64,000 nt of DNA from Streptomyces showdoensis. GTDB lineage: Bacteria; Actinomycetota; Actinomycetes; Streptomycetales; Streptomycetaceae. The stretch spans positions 10,481-74,480 of the forward strand of contig NZ_BAAAXG010000021.1 of the NCBI RefSeq assembly GCF_039535475.1. Reading direction: 5' to 3'. A program made the translations under genes and the position numbers. Positions 18,342 through 26,661 of the stretch are shown piece by piece (within the stretch, counting starts at the first letter, position 1; every line of letters begins with the position of its first letter). Below the pieces are notes generated by a model that searched no databases, had not been told where the DNA came from, and saw nothing but the letters and a program-made list of their open reading frames with translations.

Positions 18342-18938
18342 TCAGCGGGCGATCGAGATCGCGAAGGGGGCGAATCCGCTGGACCGGATCACGTGCGGTA
18401 CGAACAGTATCGCGGCTTCGGTGGCGCGGGCGGTCTGGATCCCGCCGAGGTCGGTGATCCATTCCTTGCGCCAGCCGAGGTCGGTGAGCAGTTCGCGGAC
18501 CATCTGCTTGGCCTGCGCGTCGTCGCCGGAGAGGAAGACATCGGGCGCCCGGGTGAGTGTGTCGGGTGCGGTCATCACCGGGAAGAGCATGGTGTTGAGT
18601 GTCTTGACGACGCGTGTTCGGGGGAGTGCCTCCTGGAGTTGCTCGGCGAGGCTTGAGCCGGGGTAGACCAGGCCGGCGGGCAGTCCGTCGGGTCCGTCGA
18701 CGGTGGCGTTGGAGACGTCGACGAGGATCTTGTCGCGCAGTTCCTCCCGCAGGGCTGCGAGCCGCTCCAGCGAGCCGGCGCCCGGGGTGGCGTTGATGAC
18801 GACCTGGGCTTTCCAGGCGGCGTCGGCAGCGGCGCCGGGCGCGCGGTCCGCCACGCTCACCTCATGCCCGGCCCGGGTGAGGGCTGCGGCCAGGCTGCTG
18901 CCGACGCGGCCGTTTCCGAGAACTGCAAGGGTGGTCAT
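18342..18938 (-). CDS. NADP oxidoreductase, coenzyme-F420-dependent type
   Basis: ATG at 18938 after GGAAGGACC. The 198-residue protein starts with a classic dinucleotide-binding fold, MTTLAVLGNGRVGSSLAAAL, followed by GHEVSVADRAPGAA, then VVINATPGAG and KILVDVSNATVDGPDGL, ending GWRKEWITDLGGIQTARATE. This matches the small F420H2:NADP+ oxidoreductase-like (Npd) family that moves hydride between F420 and NADP. It shares direction with the 18980-19798 gene, 41 bp downstream of it, so the two are likely co-transcribed. Confidence 0.88.
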   Translation of the reverse strand: MTTLAVLGNGRVGSSLAAALTRAGHEVSVADRAPGAAADAAWKAQVVINATPGAGSLERLAALREELRDKILVDVSNATVDGPDGLPAGLVYPGSSLAEQLQEALPRTRVVKTLNTMLFPVMTAPDTLTRAPDVFLSGDDAQAKQMVRELLTDLGWRKEWITDLGGIQTARATEAAILFVPHVIRSSGFAPFAISIAR

Positions 18939-18979
18939 GGTGATCTGGTCCTTCCGTGTGTGCGGGCTGTGGTGTGCGG

Positions 18980-19798
18980 TCAGCGTGAGAGCGTGGCGAC
19001 GGCCCCGGCGTGGACGCCGGGTGCGGCGGCCAGGAAGCTTTCGCTGTGCGGGGTCCACGGGCGGCCCTCGGCGTCGGAGACCTGTCCGCCGGCCTCGGTG
19101 ACGAGCAGCGCTCCGGGCAGCAGGTCCGCGCGGGCGCCGGCGAACTGCCAGAAGGCGTCGATCCGGCCGGCGGCCACGTTCAGCAGGTGCAGGGTCGCGG
19201 GAACAGAGGTGCGGACGACGAGCGCGTCGAGGAGCATCGCGGTGATCGAGGAGCCGACGCGCCGCACGACCTTCTCGTTCTCCTGCGGCCGGGCCTGGCT
19301 GGTGGCCACGATGCCCAGGCCGAGGTCCGCGGTCGGGGAGACGTGCAGCGGCCGGCCATCGAGACGGGCGCCCGCGCCGGTGAGCGCGGTGTAGGTCTCA
19401 CCGGTGAGCGGCAGGTGAACCACGGTGAGCACCGGCTGGTTCTCACGCACGAGGGTGGCGGTCACCGCCCACTCCGGCAGGGCGTGCAAGTGGTTGACGT
19501 TGCCTTCGGCCGGATCCACGACCCACCATTCGCCGGGCGGCAGCGCCCCGCCGTCCAGCTCGTCCTCCACCCAGCCGGCCTCCGGGCGCAAGCTCGTCAG
19601 GCGCGGGCGCAGGATGTCGAGGGCCGCGTCGTCGTTGGCGGCCAGCGCGCGCATCAGCTCGTCGCGGCTCTGGTAGCGGACCACCTCCCCGAACCGCTCG
19701 CGCAGCACCGAACCGGCCGCGCGCACGGCGGTCGCGGTCTGGGCCAGCAGGCCGGCGTCCGAGACGGACAGGTCAGTGGTCTGAAGAGTTTCGGACAT
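18980..19798 (-). CDS. Inositol-monophosphatase-family phosphatase
   Basis: ATG at 19798 gives MSETLQTTDLSVSDAGLLAQ, about 272 residues. The FIG superfamily metal site is visible, though altered: EDELDGGALP, then WWVVDPAEGNVNHLHALPEW in place of the canonical W-x-I-D-P-[L/I]-D-G-T-x-N-[F/Y]. The middle Asp is replaced by Glu (DPAEG). The second motif, FAGARADLLPGALLVTEAGG, replaces W-D-x-A-A-G-x-x-I-x-x-E-A-G-G. These changes make the exact substrate uncertain; a divergent phosphatase or a non-catalytic homologue is possible. It heads a two-gene unit divergent from a LysR regulator, which probably controls it. Confidence 0.82.
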   Translation of the reverse strand: MSETLQTTDLSVSDAGLLAQTATAVRAAGSVLRERFGEVVRYQSRDELMRALAANDDAALDILRPRLTSLRPEAGWVEDELDGGALPPGEWWVVDPAEGNVNHLHALPEWAVTATLVRENQPVLTVVHLPLTGETYTALTGAGARLDGRPLHVSPTADLGLGIVATSQARPQENEKVVRRVGSSITAMLLDALVVRTSVPATLHLLNVAAGRIDAFWQFAGARADLLPGALLVTEAGGQVSDAEGRPWTPHSESFLAAAPGVHAGAVATLSR

Positions 19799-19936
19799 GG
19801 CGGTGCTCCCGTGTGAGGAGGGGTGATGAGGCCGGTCGGGGCCGAACTGCGCTTTGCTTCCCGCGCCTTCGCCTCGAACGTATCCAGCCCCACCATTAAC
19901 TTCAAATGCATGTAAAGCACGACTAGCATTACTCGC
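19799..19936. promoter_or_regulatory. Divergent promoter region of the LysR regulator and the phosphatase operon
   Basis: The AT-rich core at about 19893-19940 contains TTCAAATGCATGTAAAGC and CATTACTCGCATGCAATTGG, with two ATGCAT/GCATGC palindromic words. LysR-type regulators bind T-N11-A dyads in such divergent spacers, so operators for both promoters are expected here. Confidence 0.5.
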
Positions 19937-20890
19937 ATGCAATTGGATTTGAATCTGCTCGCCGCCCTCGACGCGCTACTGGAGGAGGGAAGCGTGGCCG
20001 GGGCAGCAGCACGCCTGCACGTCACCGCCCCCGCGATGAGCCGGAGCCTGGGCCGGATCCGGCGCACGACCGGGGACCAGATCCTGGTCCGCACCGGCCG
20101 CACGATGACCCCGACGCCGTATGCGATCGCCGTCCGGGAACAGGTACACGAGCTGCTGCACCAGGTCCAGGGGGTGCTGGCACCCAGCCGGGAACTCGAC
20201 CTGGCCACACTGGAGCGCACCTTCACACTCCGCTGGCACGATTCCCTTGTCGCTCTGAGCGGCCCCGCACTGCTCACGGCCGTGCGCCGGCAGGCGCCGG
20301 GCGTGCGATTGCGTTTCGTCGCGGAATCGAGCACCGACACCCCCGAGCTGCGGCGCGGCGAGGTCGACCTGGAAGCGAACGCCAACAACCCGAGCGCACC
20401 GGACATCCGGGCCGAGACCGTAGGCGAGACCCCCCTCGTCATCGTCGTGAGGCAAGGGCACCCCCTCACCCGCGCCAGGACCCTCACCGCACAGCAGTAC
20501 GCCGACGCCGAGCACGTCTCCGTCTCCCGACGCGGAAACCTCAGCAACGCCCTCGACGACGCCCTCGCACACCTCGGCCTCACCCGCCGCGTCGTGGCGA
20601 CCGCGCCCACGGAAGCAGCCGCACTGGAGTTCGCGCGCGGCTCCGATCTCCTGATCAGCGTCCCCGAAGCCACCACACGCTCAGCGGCCGCCGACCCCGG
20701 CCTGGCCGTACTCCCCCTCCCACTCGAACTGCCGCCGGCACCGGTATACCTGTCGTGGCATCAGCGCTACGACACCGACCACGCCCACACCTGGCTGCGC
20801 GGGCTGGCACGCACCGCGCTGGCCACGTGCGCAGCGCCGCCCTCGGCGCCGTCCGGGCGCCTCACCCCTCCGCCCACACGATCACCTTGA
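19937..20890 (+). CDS. LysR-family transcriptional regulator
   Basis: A 317-residue protein starting at ATG 19937. The N-terminal winged HTH is clear: LDLNLLAALDALLEEGSVAG, AAARLHVTAPAMSRSLGRIR, DQILVRTGRTMTPTPYA. It is followed by a periplasmic-binding-protein-like effector domain from about residue 92. Divergent from the IMPase-like/NADP oxidoreductase pair, the usual geometry for a LysR regulator of its neighbours. The C-terminus is a short proline-rich tail. Confidence 0.9.
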   Translation: MQLDLNLLAALDALLEEGSVAGAAARLHVTAPAMSRSLGRIRRTTGDQILVRTGRTMTPTPYAIAVREQVHELLHQVQGVLAPSRELDLATLERTFTLRWHDSLVALSGPALLTAVRRQAPGVRLRFVAESSTDTPELRRGEVDLEANANNPSAPDIRAETVGETPLVIVVRQGHPLTRARTLTAQQYADAEHVSVSRRGNLSNALDDALAHLGLTRRVVATAPTEAAALEFARGSDLLISVPEATTRSAAADPGLAVLPLPLELPPAPVYLSWHQRYDTDHAHTWLRGLARTALATCAAPPSAPSGRLTPPPTRSP

Positions 20891-20944
20891 CGCCGCACCA
20901 CGCTCGAGGCCGAGCAGCCCCCTGCACCTCACCAGGAATCTGCG

Positions 20945-21100
20945 CGGTTGATCGGCGGCATACGATTTCGGGTCCGGGTCGGTGTTCCGTGGCGGGATGT
21001 GCCCGTCGAGTACGGGCCGTGGGGCCGGGTCTGCGGCCTGTTCCGTCGGTGGCAGCGGACCGGCACACCTGGCCCCGGGTCCTGACCCGGCCAGGAGCGG
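20945..21100 (+). pseudogene. IS5-family transposase N-terminal fragment
   Basis: Plus-strand peptide RLIGGIRFRVRVGVPWRDVP followed by VEYGPWGRVCGLFRRWQRTG closely matches the N-terminal part of the transposase at 60003-60875. It stops after about 50 residues. No terminal repeats were found. Confidence 0.8.
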
Positions 21101-21642
21101 CTGCGGTTGCCCCGGCGCTGTTCCGTTACGCGGTTCTGGCCGCGATGGCGGGTTGCCGTGCGCCTTGTTCGGATGGATGAAGGTCATGTCGGCCCCGGGC
21201 TGCACCCTCGAGGACCGCAAGGTGCTGCCGGCCTCCTGCTGGATCAGGCGTTCACCCTCGCGGAGCGGTCAGGTGTCGGCCGGCTCTCCTCTGGTCCCGG
21301 CCTGGTCGTGGTCCCGGCGGTATGCAGGGACCACGACCAGGCTGAGGGCCTACTCACCGCCGCTGCCAGTGGCGACGGTGAGGGTGATGAGGGCGAGGGC
21401 GGCGGTGGCGAGCTTGATGACGCCGGCGGCGGGCCAGCCCTGGTTGAGAGTGCGGGCGGTGCCTCCCGAACCGGTCTCGGAACGCTGCTCTACGGCGTGG
21501 ACAGGGCCAGTCCTTTGCCGCCAGGACTTTCGTCGGGCCGCTCGGGACTTTTGTCCCTTAGGCCGCCTTCGTATTCATGATCGACTTTATGTGACTGATC
21601 AACAGATGCGTATATCCATACGCCTCGATGGGGGATTCTCAT
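21101..21642. other. 540-bp region with a possible minus-strand coding fragment
   Basis: On the minus strand between about 21490 and 21360 a frame reads TARTLNQGWPAAGVIKLATA then ALALITLTVATGSGGE and a stop. It has good codon use but no start codon with a ribosome binding site, so it looks like the tail of a truncated small membrane protein. The last about 60 bases before 21643 are AT-rich and probably hold the promoter of the secreted-protein gene. Confidence 0.4.
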
Positions 21643-22197
21643 ATGAACTCTGGCACCACTACGTCCCGTCGCACGTTCCGGACCGCTTGTGCCACCGTCC
21701 TCGCCACCTCCCTGCTGGTGGCCGTCGCGCCCGTCGCCTCGGCCGCCGGTGGGCCGGCTGCCGCGGCGAAGCCGGCGAACGCCGCCACGGTGGTGAACGT
21801 CGACGGGGGCGGCGCCTACCTCGACCTGGCCTCCGCCGGCTACACCTACGAGGAGGCCGTCGAGGCCTTCAAGGACTCCGCCGTCGTGACCGTCGTCCGG
21901 GGCGAGCTGCCCCGCGAGAACGGCGAAGCCTCTTCCCGCGTGGCCCGGGGGGTGTCCCTCGGCTGCTACGTCTACGTCAAGCTGAGCAAGTCCCAGGCCA
22001 AGGCCGTGAACGCCGGTTCGGCCGCGACCGCAGCCGGGCTGATCGGGGTTATCACCGGCGGCATCGGCGCCGCCGTCGCGGCCGGTGTGTACGCGTACAT
22101 GGTCTCGCTCGGCAACGAGGGCATCGACCGGTGCAAGAACGGCGTGGAGATGAAGTTCACCTACACGGGCAGGTCGGCCGGGGTGAAGTGCTACTGA
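21643..22197 (+). CDS. Secreted Gly/Ala-rich protein, candidate bacteriocin-like effector
   Basis: The ATG at 21643 is preferred over 21628 because GGGGGA lies just upstream. The 184-residue precursor has a Sec signal peptide (RTACATVLATSLLVAVAPVA with likely ASA-A cleavage). The mature part has a soluble segment (NVDGGGAYLDLASAGYTYEE), then GCYVYVKLSKSQAKAVNAGS, a hydrophobic glycine-zipper stretch (AGLIGVITGGIGAAVAAGVY) and a basic Cys-containing tail ending GVKCY. The same architecture occurs in the protein at 37274-37744, and both are followed by a small membrane protein gene. A membrane-active peptide toxin is my inference; no known bacteriocin family was identified. Confidence 0.7.
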   Translation: MNSGTTTSRRTFRTACATVLATSLLVAVAPVASAAGGPAAAAKPANAATVVNVDGGGAYLDLASAGYTYEEAVEAFKDSAVVTVVRGELPRENGEASSRVARGVSLGCYVYVKLSKSQAKAVNAGSAATAAGLIGVITGGIGAAVAAGVYAYMVSLGNEGIDRCKNGVEMKFTYTGRSAGVKCY

Positions 22198-22397
22198 TGG
22201 ATAAGTCCGTCGTGCGCCGTCCCACCCCGCTCTCGACCGGGCTGGTCGTGGGCCTGTTCGTCCTCTTCGGGGTGCTCTCGTGTACTACATGGCGGTCCAG
22301 CGGGGATGGTCTGGCACAGACGCTCGCGCTCTACCTGACGGTGGCCGTCCCCGGCTGCCTGCTGGTGCTCTGGCTCATGCGCCGCTGGCAGCGGTAA
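22197..22397 (+). CDS. Small two-helix membrane protein, candidate partner/immunity protein
   Basis: The ATG at 22197 overlaps the stop of the upstream gene by one base (TGATG), so translation is probably coupled. The 66 residues form two transmembrane helices (STGLVVGLFVLFGVLSC and ALYLTVAVPGCLLVLWLMRR) with basic ends. The tight linkage to a secreted Gly/Ala-rich protein resembles immunity or accessory proteins next to membrane-active bacteriocins; this is inference from position and topology. A perfect hairpin follows at 22524. Confidence 0.65.
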   Translation: MDKSVVRRPTPLSTGLVVGLFVLFGVLSCTTWRSSGDGLAQTLALYLTVAVPGCLLVLWLMRRWQR

Positions 22398-22523
22398 CAG
22401 CGCGACCTGTCCGCACTACCTGAAGACGCGGCGCCACCACGGCGGCCCGCCGCTCCCTGAGCGGCAGCTGGCCGATCTCGTCGTCCTGCTGTATCGGGAC
22501 GGCCTCGTTCTCCCCGGCGGCGA

Positions 22524-22556
22524 ACGTGGGCCCCGCCGGACCGGCGGGGCCCACGT
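22524..22556 (+). terminator. Perfect GC-rich hairpin, likely terminator of the secreted-protein unit
   Basis: 16-bp arms ACGTGGGCCCCGCCGG and its exact complement around one central base, 126 bases after the membrane protein's stop. No T-run follows, which is common in high-GC actinobacteria. Confidence 0.65.
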
Positions 22557-23156
22557 GGGAGTGGTGGACCACGGTGGCCGACTCCTCTTCGTGTGCGGGG
22601 GAGCCGGTCACCTGGGTGCTGGTGTCAGGTGGCCGGGGTGCAGGTGGTGCTGGTCTTCCTGCGGATGTACTGCTGCATTTCGACGACGTGGCGGGCGTGT
22701 ACGCGTTGGAGGTCAGCGCGTTGCGCCCGTTCACGTTGTCGATGTGCATGATCGCGTCGAACGCGCGGCCGACCTGGTGGGTCGGCAGGCCACCAGGCGG
22801 GAGAGTGTCTGACGGCAGTTCGCCGCCGTCCGGGCAGCCGCAACGACGCGAAGGCCACCTCCGCCCTCACCAGGGAAGGCAGGACAGAGGGCCCGCGACC
22901 GCCGCCGGATGGACCAGGTCACTGCTGACGCCTGCGCCGAAGCGCTACCACCAAGGTCAGGGCCGAGCAGTACGACACCGGCTACGTCCTGCGCCGCAGC
23001 ATGTCCGCCAAGGTACTTCGCAGGAGGTCCGGACTTGTCCCACGGGGGGATGGCGGATCGCTGGGTGGGGCGCGTTGGTGGTCGTGGTTTCTGTCTTGTG
23101 ATTCGGGGCGGGTGGTCGGGGCATACGGGGGGTTCGGAGGATGGGGAGGGTCTGGC
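22557..23156. other. 600-bp region without a supported gene
   Basis: A minus-strand peptide near 22690-22630 (VHARHVVEMQQYIRRKTSTT) looks protein-like and may be a remnant of a lost gene, but no start or family is visible. The rest is shadow frames. The last 60 bases are G-rich leader of the DUF1206 gene. Confidence 0.35.
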
Positions 23157-23987
23157 ATGGCTGTAAACGGGTCGTCGTGGGCTGCTGTGAGGCGTGGGGC
23201 ACGGGGGGAGGTGATTCGTGCGGGTGCCCGGGCGGGTTTCGTGGCGCGGGGTGTGCTGTACCTGCTGGTCGGAGTCCTGGCCGTACGCATAGGAGTGACG
23301 GGCTCGAACGAGCAGGCCGATCGGGGCGGGGCTCTCACCGAGGTCGCCGCGACACCCTTCGGGGCCGGGCTGCTGTGGGCGCTGGGTGCCGGGCTTGCGG
23401 GGATGGCGGTGTGGCGGCTCTGCGAGGCGCTGTTCGGCTCGGCGGGGCCCAAGGGCGGCAGTGCGGGCAAGCGCGCCCTGTCCGGCGTCCGGTGCGTGTT
23501 CTACGGGGTTTCCTCGTTTTTGGTCCTGGCTTTCGCGGCCGGTGACCGGGGGAGCGGGGCGGGTTCCACCGACCGGCAGAGCCGGGACGTCACCGGGCGC
23601 CTTCTGGCTCTGCCCGGCGGGCAGTGGTGGGTGGGCGCCGCGGCCGCGGGGTTTGTCGGCGCGGGTTTGTGGATCGCGGGCCGGGCGGTACTGCGCGCCT
23701 ACCGCAAGCACCTGGCCTGGGGCGGGATGACGAAGCCTCAGCGGCGGTTCATGGACGTGACGGGAATCGGTGGAGGGGTGGGACGCGGGCTCGTCTTCGG
23801 CGCGGTGGGCTACTTCGGCTTGCGGGCGGCGGTCACCTTCGACCCGAAGGAGTCCAAGGGCATGGACGACGCCATCCGCTCTTTCGCCCAGACGCCTGTG
23901 GGGCCGTGGCTCTTGGTCGCCGTGGCCGTCGGACTCGTCCTCTTCGGTGTGTTCTCCTTCGGCCAGGCCAAGTGGCGCGACGTCTGA
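23157..23987 (+). CDS. DUF1206 membrane protein
   Basis: ATG at 23157, after GGGGAGGG. The 276-residue protein contains three DUF1206 repeats, each a pair of transmembrane helices: ARAGFVARGVLYLLVGVLAV; KRALSGVRCVFYGVSSFLVL; GIGGGVGRGLVFGAVGYFGL, with the repeated G-x-x-x-R/x-G-x-x-Y/F pattern, ending LFGVFSFGQAKWRDV. Function is unknown. It appears intact and monocistronic, ending at a hairpin shared with a convergent gene. Confidence 0.88.
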   Translation: MAVNGSSWAAVRRGARGEVIRAGARAGFVARGVLYLLVGVLAVRIGVTGSNEQADRGGALTEVAATPFGAGLLWALGAGLAGMAVWRLCEALFGSAGPKGGSAGKRALSGVRCVFYGVSSFLVLAFAAGDRGSGAGSTDRQSRDVTGRLLALPGGQWWVGAAAAGFVGAGLWIAGRAVLRAYRKHLAWGGMTKPQRRFMDVTGIGGGVGRGLVFGAVGYFGLRAAVTFDPKESKGMDDAIRSFAQTPVGPWLLVAVAVGLVLFGVFSFGQAKWRDV

Positions 23988-23999
23988 GCCCGCCCGCAC

Positions 24000-24023
24000 C
24001 CCCGGCGTAGTTTGGTGCCGGGG
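24000..24023. terminator. Hairpin between convergent genes
   Basis: CCCCGGC, 10-base loop, GCCGGGG, located between the stop of the DUF1206 gene (23987) and the convergent gene ending at 24046. Likely a bidirectional terminator. Confidence 0.5.
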
Positions 24024-24045
24024 TTGCGCGGCACGCTGAAGTCCT

Positions 24046-24324
24046 TCAGGACAGATGGTCGATGAGCCCGAGGCCCTGCGGGAGCTCCTCCAGGAACTCA
24101 CGGCGGGCGGGGTTGGTCTCGGCAGCTGCCGTCTCCCCGAGCAGGGCGATCAGCTCCTGCTGCTGATCACTCGACAGCGTGCTGACCACGTGGGCGACGC
24201 CCTCCATGACCTTGACCGCATCGTCCTGGTCCATCTGCTCGTCATCACTGCCGTCGATGAACCACAGGACATCGAACAAAGCCTCGGCCAAGGCGCGAGT
24301 CAGGGACGGGTACGAAGACGTCAC
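24046..24324 (-). CDS. Hypothetical acidic protein (92 aa)
   Basis: The GTG at 24324 is chosen because GGGAG lies six bases upstream; the frame is open to 24372. The peptide (MTSSYPSLTRALAEALFDVL, FIDGSDDEQMDQDDAVKVME, LSSDQQQELIALLGETAAAE) is a helical acidic protein. No family was recognised. Confidence 0.6.
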   Translation of the reverse strand: MTSSYPSLTRALAEALFDVLWFIDGSDDEQMDQDDAVKVMEGVAHVVSTLSSDQQQELIALLGETAAAETNPARREFLEELPQGLGLIDHLS

Positions 24325-24519
24325 GACGGTCTCCCAGCAGATCGACGGCAGAGCCCGGCCATCCCACCACACACCACCGACAATTCAACTGGCATGACCC
24401 GGAACGTAAGGGCCCACCCCGGCATCGTAGGGCGCCCGGCCACCGCCTATTCAGCCGCTGCCCGGGCCCGCCGGTCAGCGGCGTGGCGGACCGTTTCCCC
24501 GGCGCGCGGCGGGGCTGTC

Positions 24520-25689
24520 CTACTCGGCCGGCAGACGGAGCATCGGTTCGAAGGCCGCGTCCTCCTCGCCCTCGACCGAAGGGAGGAAGCCGTCCGGGAC
24601 GGTGCGGGCTGCCGTGGTGAGGAGGCGGGCCAGGACCTCGGGCTCGGTGGCCGGGGGGAGGCGGAGGGCGGCGAGGAGGTGGTCGCGGACCTCGGGGTGG
24701 TCCGGGTTGTCCTCGAGGTAGTCGGCGTTGAGCGAGGGGGGACGGAAGCCGGCCAGGGCGTCGCGCCAGGAGGGGAGGACGATGGCCAGGGTCAGGGCCT
24801 CGGCGAGGGACTCCGCGATGAGGGAAGCCTGGCCCTCGGAATCGGTGTAGAGGACGGGGCGGACGCGGTCGGAGCCGGCCGGGCCGCAGAGGTAGTGGGT
24901 GCCTCCCGCGTTGCAGCCGGCCACCGGTTCCACCGGGAGACCGGTCGGCAGGGCGATCGACTCGATGGGGTCGGTCCGCGTGAGGTCGAACTCACCGTCG
25001 CAGGCGAGGTACGCCTCGAGCGCAGGGTCGGCGGCGATCCGGCGGAGCAGGGCCTCGTCGGAGAGGGCGGCCGGGTTGAGGCCGCGGGCGGCTTCGGGGG
25101 TCAGGGGGTGGCCCGCGAGGACGTGGCGGACGGTGTCGAGGGGGACGGGCCGCCCGTAGTCCTCCTCGAAGTGCGCCTGGACGGCCTCTGGGGAGCGGTC
25201 GGTGAGGAGGCGGAAAAGGTGTCCGGAGCCGTCCGGGTCCGGGCTGCCCGAGGGGAACTCGATGCCGGAGCCGGTGCGCCATGCGCTGCCGCCGGTCTCC
25301 CACCACAGGCAGGCGGTGACCCGCGGGGCGCCGAGGCCCTCGTCGACGAAGGCCGGGTCGTCCAGGAGCGGGCGCAGCGCGACGGGCACCTCGTCGATGA
25401 CACCGGGCCAGACCTGTTCGTCGTCCGTGCCGTACGGACTCATCTCCGACTCGTGGTCGAAGCCGCGGACGAGCACACCGGCCGGGGTGAAGAGGACGGA
25501 GAAGTCGTCACCCGAGCCGTTGTCCATCAGGGCCACCTCCGTCCCAGGCCCCCAGGTGGTGGAGAAGGAGTAGCGGGAGAACCGCGGGTCGCGGCAGATC
25601 GCCTGGTCCAGCACGGCCAGCGCACGCAGGTACGCGCGGAGCTCGGCGGGGTCGGGGAGGAGGGCGGCGGTCGTGTGCACGGTGTCCAT
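24520..25689 (-). CDS. Hypothetical protein (389 aa)
   Basis: ATG at 25689. A long acidic soluble protein with good codon use: AELRAYLRALAVLDQAICRD, TEVALMDNGSGDDFSVLFTP, SEMSPYGTDDEQVWPGVIDE in the first half, a more helical second half (HVLAGHPLTPEAARGLNPAA). No catalytic motif, signal peptide or membrane segment was seen. The N-terminal part has a beta-rich, D/W/P-rich look reminiscent of SUKH-like immunity proteins, but this is weak. Ends EPMLRLPAE. Confidence 0.7.
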   Translation of the reverse strand: MDTVHTTAALLPDPAELRAYLRALAVLDQAICRDPRFSRYSFSTTWGPGTEVALMDNGSGDDFSVLFTPAGVLVRGFDHESEMSPYGTDDEQVWPGVIDEVPVALRPLLDDPAFVDEGLGAPRVTACLWWETGGSAWRTGSGIEFPSGSPDPDGSGHLFRLLTDRSPEAVQAHFEEDYGRPVPLDTVRHVLAGHPLTPEAARGLNPAALSDEALLRRIAADPALEAYLACDGEFDLTRTDPIESIALPTGLPVEPVAGCNAGGTHYLCGPAGSDRVRPVLYTDSEGQASLIAESLAEALTLAIVLPSWRDALAGFRPPSLNADYLEDNPDHPEVRDHLLAALRLPPATEPEVLARLLTTAARTVPDGFLPSVEGEEDAAFEPMLRLPAE

Positions 25690-25749
25690 GGGCTCATGTA
25701 AGCAGCAGGCACCGACATCCAGGGCGGCGGTTCGGCCCCACCCGCTCTC

Positions 25750-25959
25750 TCACTCAGGGAACGAAAAGCCCAGCTCACGCAGGCGGGGCAAACACACTGC
25801 GAGGCATTGCTCCACAAACACGGCATCGGTTCGTACAAGGACGTCCTCGCGCAACGGCGCTCCACTGGCGACGAAGGTCCAAGGCTTGCCCCTCTCTGCC
25901 ATCCGCTCAGCATCGGCCTTGAACAGCACCGTTACGCCCTGTTCAGCCAGTGCTTCCAT
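25750..25959 (-). CDS. Small hypothetical protein (69 aa), possibly truncated
   Basis: ATG at 25959 with GGGGAG upstream. The sequence (MEALAEQGVTVLFKADAERM, KPWTFVASGAPLREDVLVRT, CLAVCLPRLRELGFSFPE) has normal composition and the frame continues upstream without clear starts, so it may be a complete small protein or the end of a larger one. No family recognised. Confidence 0.5.
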   Translation of the reverse strand: MEALAEQGVTVLFKADAERMAERGKPWTFVASGAPLREDVLVRTDAVFVEQCLAVCLPRLRELGFSFPE

Positions 25960-26145
25960 AATCGCGACGACGCTCTCCCCTCCCGAGGCGCCATCGGACG
26001 AACATACTCACTCCGGGCCGGACCCTGAACACCGCCCGCATGACCCAAAGTGACCGATCGGGGCGCTCTGAGCTGGAGTACGCGACACCTCAACATGCGA
26101 GCTCACCGGTCCCGAGGCCGTTTGAGCGGCAGCAGCCGCTGGTGT

Positions 26146-26661
26146 TCAGTCGGTCGTGAGCAGGGCGACCACGATGGCGTCGTCGCGGTGGGTCCCGCCG
26201 CCGTCGTTCTTGTCGAGCTCGCCGTCCTCGGCGGCGGCGACGAGAGCGTCCGCCAGGGCCTGCGGGTCGCTGGCGTGCTTCCGGCACAGGGCCTCCCAGA
26301 CGTCCGGGTCGACCTGGTCGGAGATGCCGTCCGAGACCAGGAGGCCGAGCGGGACGTTCGCGGGGATCTCCAGCTAGCGGCACGTCATCTCGGTCGCCTG
26401 GGACAGTCCGAGCCGTGCCCGGTTGTCCTGGGTCTGCGCGATCTCCTCGGGCACGATCTGGATGCTGCGGCCGCCGTTCCAGCGCAGCCACTCGCCCATC
26501 GTCTGGTCCGAGCTCCAGAGGGTCAGTTCCTTGCCGTCCCAGCCATAGGCGTGGCAGTCGCCGATCCAGTGGACGCTGGTGGGAAGGCCCGGCTCGATCG
26601 AGGCGACGATCGCGGACCAGCCACCTCCACGACAAGGCACTCCCCGAAACCCAGGCCACAC
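26146..26661 (-). pseudogene. PP2C-type protein phosphatase fragment with a premature stop
   Basis: Minus-strand frame reads GWSAIVASIEPGLPTSVHWI, GDCHAYGWDGKELTLWSSDQ, an in-frame TAG at 26374-26376, then LEIPANVPLGLLVSDGISDQ and ending GGGTHRDDAIVVALLTTD. The VSDGISDQ and DDAIVVALL blocks are PP2C metal-site motifs. The N-terminal third including the first GD motif is missing. One nonsense codon plus 5' truncation mark it as dead. Confidence 0.8.
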
